A program made the position numbers and the translations under genes. DNA of 7,845 bases from Phycisphaerae bacterium (lineage in GTDB: Bacteria; Planctomycetota; Phycisphaerae; Sedimentisphaerales; Anaerobacaceae): assembly GCA_030630315.1 (NCBI GenBank), contig DAOVNI010000063.1, positions 1 through 7,845 of the forward strand, written 5' to 3'. Below the pieces are notes generated by a model that had not been told where the DNA came from, ran no database searches, and saw nothing but the letters and a program-made list of their open reading frames with translations. Below, one piece after another: positions 1 through 5,214 of this stretch. The first letter of the stretch is position 1. Every line of letters begins with the position of its first letter.

Positions 1-135
1 ATTTTCAGGCAGGAAAATCCTCCTCATCGTAGATTAACCGTGCCGGACCATAGAGAAATTGCAAAAGGCACTTTGAGGGCTATTATACGCCAGGCAGGGT
101 TAACTGTGAATGAGTTTGAAAAATTATTACAATGA
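1..135 (+). CDS. hicA: HicA-family mRNA interferase toxin, C-terminal part (5' end outside window)
   Basis: Frame 1 is open from the first base to a TGA at 133-135 and encodes the last 44 residues of a protein. It reads IFRQENPPHRRLTVPDH, then REIAKGTLRAIIRQAGLT and a final EFEKLLQ. This is the C-terminal half of the HicA/YcfA fold: the H-x-F/V-R strand, the R-L/V-T-V-P strand, and the G-T-L-R-x-I-x-R-Q-A-G-L helix. HicA is a small double-stranded-RNA-binding-domain-like toxin that cleaves mRNA and is neutralised by HicB. The catalytic histidine (G-S-H motif) would lie just before the window, so activity cannot be judged. No hicB follows; in many genomes hicB lies upstream, so the partner may be outside the window, or this is a solitary toxin. 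Family call is fairly sure. Confidence 0.85.
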   Translation: MFRQENPPHRRLTVPDHREIAKGTLRAIIRQAGLTVNEFEKLLQ

Positions 136-239
136 GCACGGGATTGCGATGGTGTTTACGGGCAAGAGGCATTTCAAGCACTGATAGGAAGGGCGTTTTG
201 CAAAATTACGGATTTCGTACTTAGGCGCGGAGCGGGTCA

Positions 240-261
240 GGGCGGCCACACGGGGCCGCCC
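240..261. repeat. GC-rich palindromic intergenic repeat
   Basis: GGGCGGCC (240-247) is the exact reverse complement of GGCCGCCC (254-261), with a 6-base loop ACACGG. The unit continues into CCTACGG. Very similar GGCGGCC...GGCCGCC(CC)TACG units are scattered between genes in many environmental bacterial genomes. It is the densest GC stretch in an otherwise mixed spacer (136-312) in which I see no gene. Whether it is a mobile repeat or part of a transcript end cannot be told from one copy. Confidence 0.6.
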
Positions 262-262
262 C

Positions 263-290
263 TACGGTTCTGCGGCCGTATCGGTTTTTT
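263..290 (+). terminator. possible weak rho-independent terminator after hicA
   Basis: TACGG (263-267) pairs with CCGTA (276-280) around an 8-base loop, followed four bases later by TTTTTT (285-290). Together with the adjoining GGGCGGCC hairpin this could end the hicA transcript. The stem is short and the T run is not directly adjacent, so the call is weak. Confidence 0.3.
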
Positions 291-312
291 CCCAAAAAGT
301 GCTTTTTTGCTC

Positions 313-341
313 TTGACCTAACTGAGTTAGGTGTGTACAAT
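313..341 (+). promoter_or_regulatory. sigma70-type promoter of mazEF with embedded operator palindrome
   Basis: A -35 box TTGACC (313-318) and a -10 box TACAAT (336-341) are separated by exactly 17 bases. Transcription should start near 348, about 25 bases before the mazE start. The spacer holds a perfect inverted repeat, ACCTAAC-TGA-GTTAGGT (316-332), with 7-bp arms. A protein bound there would cover the promoter core. MazE-type antitoxins commonly repress their own operon through AbrB-fold binding to such palindromes, so this is the likely autoregulatory operator. The boxes and palindrome are seen directly; the regulator is inferred. Confidence 0.8.
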
Positions 342-373
342 GTAACTACATATAAACAAAGAGGTGTTTTTTC

Positions 374-643
374 GTGGGTGCTTTAATGAAAACCCGTATT
401 GTAAAAATAGGCAATTCGCAGGGCATTCGTATCCCAAAGCTTTTGCTCCGTCAGCTTCAGTTACGCGGGGAAGTAGAATTGGCGGTCAAACACAATCAAT
501 TGGTGATCCAGCCAAGCCAACGACCACGCCAGGGCTGGGAGGAAGAGTTTAAAAAGATGGCTGAGAGACAAGATGACCACCTGTTAGATGAAGATGCGAT
601 AAACCCGTCACAATGGGATACGGACGAGTGGCAATGGAACTAA
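374..643 (+). CDS. mazE: MazE-like antitoxin with AbrB/SpoVT DNA-binding domain
   Basis: Antitoxin of a type II toxin-antitoxin pair; it should bind and neutralise the MazF toxin encoded next and repress the operon. The N-terminal half, KTRIVKIGNSQGIRIPK followed by about 25 residues ending in QLVIQP, is the classic swapped-hairpin AbrB/MazE domain that dimerises on DNA. The C-terminal half (WEEEFKKMAERQDDHLLDE, then WDTDEWQW) is acidic and Trp-rich, as expected for the flexible toxin-binding tail. I chose the GTG start at 374 because AAAGAGGTG (358-366) is a strong ribosome site 7 bases upstream, giving 89 residues. An ATG at 386 would give the shorter MKTRIVK start seen in many relatives and cannot be excluded. 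Its stop overlaps the mazF start by 10 bases, indicating translational coupling. Confidence 0.9.
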   Translation: MGALMKTRIVKIGNSQGIRIPKLLLRQLQLRGEVELAVKHNQLVIQPSQRPRQGWEEEFKKMAERQDDHLLDEDAINPSQWDTDEWQWN

Positions 644-957
644 AACGTTTCGATGTCTATTTGGTCAATCTGGACCCGACTGTAGGTAAAGAAATCAAGA
701 AGACACGTCCCTGTCTGGTGGTATCGCCTGATGAGATGAATAGGCATATTGCAACTGTCATTGTTGCTCCGATGACGACCAAAGGACGGCAATATCCAAC
801 TCGTGTGTCCTGCCAATTCCAGGGGAAACATGGTCAGATAGTGCTTGACCAATTACGTACTGTGGACAAAGTGAGGTTGGTTAAAAAGCTCGGTCACATT
901 GGCTCAAAGAAGCGACAAACCGTTTTAGCGGTGCTTAGCGAGATGTTTGCAGAATAG
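634..957 (+). CDS. mazF: MazF/PemK-type endoribonuclease toxin
   Basis: Sequence-specific mRNA interferase of the MazF/PemK (CcdB-like) fold, held inactive by the preceding MazE. From the ATG at 634 it is 107 residues, normal for the family. Conserved blocks in order are RFDVYLVNLDPTVGKE (residues 5-20), TRPCLVVS (24-31), TVIVAPMTT (41-49) and QLRTVDKVRL. Arg25 and Thr48 fall exactly at the positions of catalytic Arg25 and Thr48 of Bacillus subtilis MazF, so the enzyme should be active. An in-frame ATG at 613 would add seven residues. I prefer 634 because the protein then begins like its relatives and GGACGAG (622-628) lies 5 bases upstream. The gene overlaps mazE by 10 bases, so both are one operon under the promoter at 313-341. 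The target sequence cannot be predicted from this. Confidence 0.93.
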   Translation: MELKRFDVYLVNLDPTVGKEIKKTRPCLVVSPDEMNRHIATVIVAPMTTKGRQYPTRVSCQFQGKHGQIVLDQLRTVDKVRLVKKLGHIGSKKRQTVLAVLSEMFAE

Positions 958-985
958 AATAAACAAGGAGTAAGTCTATTGCCCA

Positions 986-1026
986 GCCAGTGTGGCAGCG
1001 TCAAGCGAAAGCTTGGCGATAGACGC
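986..1026. repeat. double-hairpin element between convergent mazF and metK
   Basis: Two hairpins lie in the 89-base gap between the converging genes. The first is GCCA-GTG... with TGGC (986-989/993-996). The second is CGTCAAGC (999-1006) with GCTTGGCG (1011-1018), one G-T wobble, closed by a GAAA tetraloop. An outer GCGTC/GACGC pair (998-1002/1022-1026) is an alternative. No T run follows on either strand, so it is not a typical intrinsic terminator. It could be a bidirectional transcript end or an interspersed repeat copy. Confidence 0.45.
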
Positions 1027-1046
1027 CTGCGGTAGCGAATCGTGAG

Positions 1047-2285
1047 TCACTTGCGTGTTTTTATTCCTGCGGCTTTTCGGAGTTTGGCTATCATATCTGT
1101 TTTTTCCCAGGTGAAGTTTGGCAGGTTTCTTCCGAAGTGTCCGCCATAGGAGGTTTCGGCGTAGATTGGGCGGGCAAGTTTTAAGTGCGCAATCATTTTC
1201 TTGGGGGTCAAAGGAAAAAGCCTTCTTATAATTTCACTTATCTTTTTCTCGCTGATTTTCGCAGTTCTTTCGGTATCTACAAGGACGGAAATAGGTTCGG
1301 CTACACCAATGGCGTAAGATAACTGGATTTCGCAGGCGTCTGCGAGTCCTGCAGCGACGACGTTTTTTGCTATGTATCGTGCCATATAGCTTGCGCTTCT
1401 GTCAACCTTTGTAGGGTCTTTACCGCTGAAGCATCCGCCGCCGTGGCTACCTCTTCCGCCGTAGGTATCAACGATGATTTTTCTGCCTGTCAGTCCGCAG
1501 TCGCCCTTTGGGCCTCCTATTACGAATCGGCCGGTCGGATTGATGTGGAATATGATGTTTTTGTCAACGAGGCGTTTCGGCAAAACTGGGAGGATGACTT
1601 TTTCGATGATTTGTTTTCGCAACTGTTTATACGTTACGGACGGCGCGTGCTGAGTTGCGACGACGACTGTGTGAATGCGTTTTGGTTTGCTGTTCCCTCG
1701 GCTTCGCTCGGGACAGGCTTCGTATTCGACCGTTACCTGACTTTTGCCGTCCGGTCGCAGCCAGGGGATTTTTCGAGTTTGTCTGGTTTTTGCCAATCGA
1801 TTTGTTATAGCGTGTGCGAGCTGAATCGGCATCGGCATAAGTGCCGGTGTTTCCCTGCAGGCATATCCGAACATTAAGCCCTGGTCGCCGGCACCCTGTT
1901 CTTCGTGCAGGCCTGTTCCTTCGGTTACTCCCTGTGAGATGTCAGCGCTTTGATTGTCAATTGAAACAATTACGGCGCAGTCATCGCCATCGAAACCTAT
2001 GGCCGGGTCGTCGTAGCCGATTTTTTTGATTGTCTTTCTGACGACGCCCGGGATGTCAACATATGCTTTTGTTGTGATTTCGCCGGCGACTACGACCAGG
2101 CCGGTCGTTACCAGTGTTTCACAGGCCACTCTGCTTTTCGGGTCCTGTGCGAGCATTGCGTCAAGGATTGCATCGGATATGTGGTCGGCCACTTTGTCGG
2201 GATGGCCCATTGTTACGGACTCACTGGTGAAGAGGTACTCGTTGGTGTCACAATGAGGGTTATTGTGAATCAATTTTTTTACCAT
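1047..2285 (-). CDS. metK: S-adenosylmethionine synthetase (methionine adenosyltransferase) with in-frame repeat insertion
   Basis: Makes S-adenosylmethionine from methionine and ATP in the cytoplasm, releasing phosphate and diphosphate. All family signatures are present: GHPDKVAD (27-34, catalytic His28), GDQGLMFGY (133-141), [12 protein letters not shown] (174-185, Lys181), [13 protein letters not shown] (257-269), VDTYGG (272-277) and [12 protein letters not shown] (287-298, Lys289, Lys293, Asp295). At 412 residues it is longer than the usual roughly 385. About 14 residues come from the N-terminus and eight from an insertion, ACPERSRG, at 190-197. Compared with E. coli numbering, catalytic residues are offset by +16 before this point (Lys165 to Lys181) and +24 after it (Arg244 to Arg268), confirming an extra eight. 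Every catalytic residue survives, so the enzyme is probably functional. The start is the ATG at 2285, with AAAGGG about 10 bases upstream. It has its own promoter and converges with mazF. Confidence 0.97.
   Translation of the reverse strand: MVKKLIHNNPHCDTNEYLFTSESVTMGHPDKVADHISDAILDAMLAQDPKSRVACETLVTTGLVVVAGEITTKAYVDIPGVVRKTIKKIGYDDPAIGFDGDDCAVIVSIDNQSADISQGVTEGTGLHEEQGAGDQGLMFGYACRETPALMPMPIQLAHAITNRLAKTRQTRKIPWLRPDGKSQVTVEYEACPERSRGNSKPKRIHTVVVATQHAPSVTYKQLRKQIIEKVILPVLPKRLVDKNIIFHINPTGRFVIGGPKGDCGLTGRKIIVDTYGGRGSHGGGCFSGKDPTKVDRSASYMARYIAKNVVAAGLADACEIQLSYAIGVAEPISVLVDTERTAKISEKKISEIIRRLFPLTPKKMIAHLKLARPIYAETSYGGHFGRNLPNFTWEKTDMIAKLRKAAGIKTRK
1689..1718. repeat. short palindromic repeat inserted in frame in metK
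   Basis: On the + strand, CTGTTCCC (1690-1697) pairs with GGGACAG (1710-1716), with one bulged T, around a 12-base loop containing GGCTTCGC. It encodes [10 protein letters not shown] in MetK, where relatives have a two-residue turn (typically NG) between two beta strands. The net gain is eight codons (24 bases), so the frame is kept. The CCTGTCCCGAGCGAAGCCGA type of unit is familiar as an interspersed repeat in many environmental bacterial genomes; I recall this but could not check it here. Confidence 0.75.
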
Positions 2286-2341
2286 TTGTGGTTTACCCTT
2301 TCAGCGGCTGGTTGTATTTTTACTCAAGACCGGCGAAGTGT

Positions 2342-2369
2342 ATGATAACGATTGTTTGTGCATAGTCAA
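2342..2369 (-). promoter_or_regulatory. metK promoter
   Basis: On the minus strand, TTGACT (2364-2369 in + coordinates) and TATCAT (2342-2347) are separated by 16 bases, giving a good sigma70-type promoter. The start site would lie near 2335, leaving a leader of about 50 bases. I do not recognise a SAM-binding riboswitch in that leader; the only pairing seen is a short GGU/ACC stem. Confidence 0.55.
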
Positions 2370-2417
2370 ACTAAAAATAATTGATGCGAGGCGGACGGTT
2401 TTTGAATTTATCGATTA

Positions 2418-3494
2418 TTACTTTTTCGAGCCATCGTTGAGTCTCCAATCATATCCTATATATTTAACGGAATAATTCCGTACTTCAAGAAAAGATATGT
2501 CCTGCCTGGAAATGTAATTGGTGAGGAAATTCAAGACGGCCCTGGTTGCGGGCTGCTGGTCTTTAAATTTTTTGTCTGTACCATATTTGCTTATAAACTC
2601 TTTTCCGTACCGGGTTGGTTGAAGTATAGCGGAAAGATAAAATATTTGCCTGTCTCTGTCTATTTTGAATGCGCGAGGGCTGGAGAGAAATCTTTTGGTC
2701 TGGTCGTCCAGCTGTTTGTAAAGCTTGTGTCCGTAATACGGCTCATTGCGCAAAGGCGGGCTGGAGAGGCAGGCCCCGGATATGGCAAAAAATACTCGCG
2801 GCTCGTTAAACTGTTTGCGGAAAAGCCGGCGTTCGACTTCCAAAAGGGTGAATTCCTCACCTGTTACGGTAAATTTTTGTTTGCCGATGCCACCAATACG
2901 TTTGTCGATGTGCCTGATACTGTCAGGGCCCCAGCCCGGGAAAATGCGGAGCAGCCGGTACGATTTAATAGGATAATTGTCGACAATTATCTTGAGCATT
3001 TTTATGTTGTACGCGTTGAGCCAGAAGGCGATTTTGTCCTCTTTGGGCCAAGCATTATATTCGTTTGGGTCGAGTTTGGCGAATTCATCCAGGAGCTTGT
3101 TTAAATCTGGCCTTTTATACCTTAGTTTTTTATAGTTAACCATTCCCTTGTCGTTGACGAAGTTGTTTAAGATACGGGCACATTTGTCGTGAAAAGAAAC
3201 TTTGGTGACAGGTTTGGGCTTTGGGCGTTCGACTTTTGGAGGTTTGGTCTTGGGTGGTTCGACCTCATTAGGTTCGGTCTTAGTAGGGTCGACTTCGTTA
3301 GGTTCAGATTTAGCGGGGTCGACCTCGTTAGGTTCGGCCTTAGTGGGTTTGACCTCGTTAGGTTCGGCCTTAGTGGGTTTGACCTCGTTAGGTTCGGCCT
3401 TAGTAGGTTCGATATCGGGCTTTCCGGAGGTGCAGCCGGCGATAAAGACCAATACGGTTAGCGAAGTTATGAAAGTAACAAGGCACTTGGTCAT
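2418..3494 (-). CDS. DUF547-domain lipoprotein with proline/glutamate/lysine repeat tether
   Basis: A 358-residue exported lipoprotein. Residues 1-21 are a lipoprotein signal: a hydrophobic stretch TFITSLTVLVF followed by the lipobox IAGC with Cys21, so the mature protein should be lipid-anchored in the envelope. Residues 28-87 are six decapeptide units of the form V-[KDE]-P-T-K-A-E-P-N-E, followed by a decaying Pro/Lys stretch to about 96. This is a stiff, charged tether holding the C-terminal domain away from the membrane. Residues about 100-345 match DUF547 (PF04784), with DKIAFWLNAYNIKML (153-167) and EPRVFFAISGACLSSPPL (231-248). The biochemical role of DUF547 is not established. The usual Asn-Cys...Cys-Pro-Pro signature in the second block is altered here. 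Start: ATG at 3494 with GGAAG (3502-3506) 7 bases upstream. Single gene with 107-138 base gaps on both sides. Confidence 0.85.
   Translation of the reverse strand: MTKCLVTFITSLTVLVFIAGCTSGKPDIEPTKAEPNEVKPTKAEPNEVKPTKAEPNEVDPAKSEPNEVDPTKTEPNEVEPPKTKPPKVERPKPKPVTKVSFHDKCARILNNFVNDKGMVNYKKLRYKRPDLNKLLDEFAKLDPNEYNAWPKEDKIAFWLNAYNIKMLKIIVDNYPIKSYRLLRIFPGWGPDSIRHIDKRIGGIGKQKFTVTGEEFTLLEVERRLFRKQFNEPRVFFAISGACLSSPPLRNEPYYGHKLYKQLDDQTKRFLSSPRAFKIDRDRQIFYLSAILQPTRYGKEFISKYGTDKKFKDQQPATRAVLNFLTNYISRQDISFLEVRNYSVKYIGYDWRLNDGSKK
3234..3413 (-). repeat. six-copy 30-bp tandem repeat encoding the tether
   Basis: Six in-frame 30-base units encode residues 28-87 of the DUF547 lipoprotein. Units at 3321-3350 and 3351-3380 are identical base for base, and the one at 3381-3410 differs only near its end. 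Units toward the C-terminal side (3234-3320) carry more changes (A-K-S, T-K-T, then P-K-T-K-P-P-K). The gradient indicates recent duplication at the N-terminal side and older, diverged copies nearer the domain. Such arrays readily vary in copy number. Confidence 0.95.
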
Positions 3495-3632
3495 TTTTTA
3501 GCTTCCAATAAATGATTACGCAATTTTTCAGCTATAAAAATTACTCAATTTTACATTAGCATAAGACATCAGGCAATAAATGCAATGGTTTGTTAGTTGT
3601 TTTTATCGTATTTTTAGAGAGAAGACTTAATT

Positions 3633-5075
3633 TTAGCCTTTCAGGACGGCAAGTGGGACCATTCGCGCGACGGTTTTTGCCCAGCCGCATTCGACAACAA
3701 TTCTGACGACTTCGTCAATGTCTTTGTAGGCGTCCGGCGCTTCTTCCTTTATTTTGCGTCTATTGCCGGTGATGAGCTTTATACCTTCCATACTGCGTTT
3801 GAATCGTTCATCGCTAATCCTGGCCGGCGTAATAACTCTGCCTCTGCGGATTTTTCCGAGGGCGGCGGTGCGGCTCATCACTCTGCCTGCTCCGTGGTTG
3901 ACCGAACACAAAGATTCATCGGAATTGCCTGTTCCGACAAGCAGAAAACTTGCGGTACCCATTGAGCCGGGGGTTATTACAGGCTGGCCGATATTTGCGA
4001 AGGCGGTTGCGGCCATACGTCCGGGCCCGAAGGCTCGGGTGGCACCTTTGCGGTGTACCCAGAGGCGGTTTCCTTCGTGAGTTTCAAGCTTTGCCATATT
4101 GTGAGCGACATCGTAAACCAATTTGAGCGGTGTTGGGCCGAACATCCTGTTAAAGCAACGTCTTACAAGCAGTGCCATAATGTGGCGATTTGTGAAAGCG
4201 AAGTTTGCGGCGGCGGCCATTGCGGCGATGTAGTTTTTACCGGCGTTGGTTTCGGTAGGCAGGTATGAGAGCATTTTTCTTCTTTCGGCCATTTCGGGTC
4301 TTCCGGCGGCGATACTCATATATCGGTCGGCGATTTCAAAGCCGAAGCGGCGTGAGCCGGAGTGTATCATTACAACGATTTGATTTTCAAAAAGGCCGAA
4401 GGTTTTCGCTAAGGCAGGGTCAAAGACTTCCTGAACGTATTGAATTTCGATGAAGTGGTTTCCGCCTCCGAGTGTGCCGAGCTGGCCGGAACCTTTTTGT
4501 ATTGCGGCTTTTGGTACTGCGGCGGGGTCGGAGGGCAGGTGGCCATTTTCTTCGATTCTTTTAAGGTCGTCGGCGAACTCATCAGGGTCGAATGCCTCCC
4601 AGGCCTGGTGGCTGATTCTTTGTGCGAGTGTAGGTACGGCGGCGGCGCCCTTATTGATGACGAGCTCGATGCCGGCTTTGTCCAACGGCAAATTTGCCTT
4701 GCCTTCGCCGAGCGGGATGTCACGGGCGATGGAGACAGCGATTTTGTCGGTGTCGATGTCGCCTTTCGAGAATGGTGTGCGCAAGAGGCGCATACCGCAG
4801 TTTATATCGTATCCGACGGCGGCGGGCATTATGGCGCTGTCGAGTCCCATCACGGCCCCGATAGGTATGCCGAAGCCGACGTGGATATCGGCGGTGGCGA
4901 GTACCTTCTTTGCCGGCGGCAGAGAGGCGGCATCGCAAAGCTGACGGACGGCGTCGGGTTCGAGCTTGATGGCTTCGGAGGCGAAAATGGTTGCATCGGT
5001 AACCATCCGGCCTTGGCGTTCCATATACAGCCGTAAGGGGTCTGTGCGAACAAGTTTTGAGGATAGTTCGTCCAT
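3633..5075 (-). CDS. rtcB: RNA-splicing/repair ligase RtcB
   Basis: GTP- and Mn2+-dependent RNA ligase that joins 2',3'-cyclic-phosphate or 3'-phosphate ends to 5'-OH ends, used in bacteria for repair of cleaved RNA. At 480 residues it matches intein-free RtcB. Motifs in order: ADIHVGFGIPIGAVMG (62-77), GYDINCGMRLLRT (88-100), GTLGGGNHFIEIQ (200-212), HSGSRRFG (238-245), VYDVAHNMAK (320-329), HRKGATRAF (341-349), GQPVITPGSMGT (363-374) and CSVNHGAGRVMSR (390-402). Metal ligands Asp90, Cys93, His207, His238 and His325 and the guanylated His394 are all present, so it should be active. The ATG at 5075 has no recognisable ribosome site, and the likely -10 box is only about 10 bases upstream, suggesting a near-leaderless mRNA. 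No archease gene is adjacent. Upstream lies a palindromic element (5108-5183). Its partner in stress could be the RNase toxins nearby, but that is speculation. Confidence 0.97.
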   Translation of the reverse strand: MDELSSKLVRTDPLRLYMERQGRMVTDATIFASEAIKLEPDAVRQLCDAASLPPAKKVLATADIHVGFGIPIGAVMGLDSAIMPAAVGYDINCGMRLLRTPFSKGDIDTDKIAVSIARDIPLGEGKANLPLDKAGIELVINKGAAAVPTLAQRISHQAWEAFDPDEFADDLKRIEENGHLPSDPAAVPKAAIQKGSGQLGTLGGGNHFIEIQYVQEVFDPALAKTFGLFENQIVVMIHSGSRRFGFEIADRYMSIAAGRPEMAERRKMLSYLPTETNAGKNYIAAMAAAANFAFTNRHIMALLVRRCFNRMFGPTPLKLVYDVAHNMAKLETHEGNRLWVHRKGATRAFGPGRMAATAFANIGQPVITPGSMGTASFLLVGTGNSDESLCSVNHGAGRVMSRTAALGKIRRGRVITPARISDERFKRSMEGIKLITGNRRKIKEEAPDAYKDIDEVVRIVVECGWAKTVARMVPLAVLKG

Positions 5076-5084
5076 AATATAAAC

Positions 5085-5112
5085 TGTTTAATAAAGAGTT
5101 ATGGTTTGTCAA
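5085..5112 (-). promoter_or_regulatory. putative rtcB promoter at the edge of a repeat element
   Basis: On the minus strand a perfect -35 box TTGACA (5107-5112) is followed 16 bases later by TAAACA (5085-5090), a 3-of-6 match to the -10 consensus. The start would fall within a few bases of the rtcB ATG. The -35 box overlaps one copy of the 8-bp direct repeat that bounds the adjacent palindromic element. Confidence 0.45.
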
Positions 5113-5183
5113 CCCCGCCCCTCGGCCCGCTCCTCGGATAGTCGGGACGAAACTACTCGACTACGGAGGGGCTGGGTCAACCC
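5108..5183. repeat. imperfect palindromic element flanked by an 8-bp direct repeat
   Basis: GTCAACCC occurs at 5108-5115 and again at 5176-5183 in the same orientation, enclosing 60 bases. The enclosed unit folds on itself: ACCC-C-GCCCCTC (5112-5123) pairs with GAGGGGC-T-GGGT (5166-5177) with one mismatch, and inside it TAGTCG (5139-5144) pairs with CGACTA (5158-5163). The arrangement looks like a small non-coding mobile element with a target-site duplication between the sulfatase and rtcB. There are no long ORFs inside, so any transposase acted in trans. Confidence 0.6.
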
Positions 5184-5214
5184 AAATTCCAGTCTGCTTA
5201 ATGTTTTACATTTT

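Noticed and set aside
294..308. AAAAAG-TG-CTTTTT as a terminator hairpin
   Set aside because: The stem is almost all A-T and the loop is two bases, too tight and too weak to be convincing.
979..1035. A TTG-initiated 18-codon frame after AAGGAG (965-970) downstream of mazF
   Set aside because: It is short, it coincides with the double-hairpin element, and its peptide (PSQCGSVKRKLGDRRLR) looks like read-through of a structured repeat. There is no independent support for translation.
2286..2341. A SAM riboswitch in the metK leader
   Set aside because: The leader is only about 50 bases and shows just a short GGU/ACC pairing. I could not match it to the SAM-I, SAM-II, SMK or SAM/SAH consensus. 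A covariance-model search would settle it.
3189..3501. Long plus-strand frames rich in GSTSLGS or FGLSGFDLVR repeats
   Set aside because: These are antisense shadows of the 30-base tandem array in the DUF547 lipoprotein gene; the repeat unit lacks stops in several frames.
4440..5036. A 198-codon plus-strand frame opposite rtcB
   Set aside because: rtcB carries all family motifs along the whole minus strand here, and the plus-strand peptide has no recognisable domain or ribosome site.
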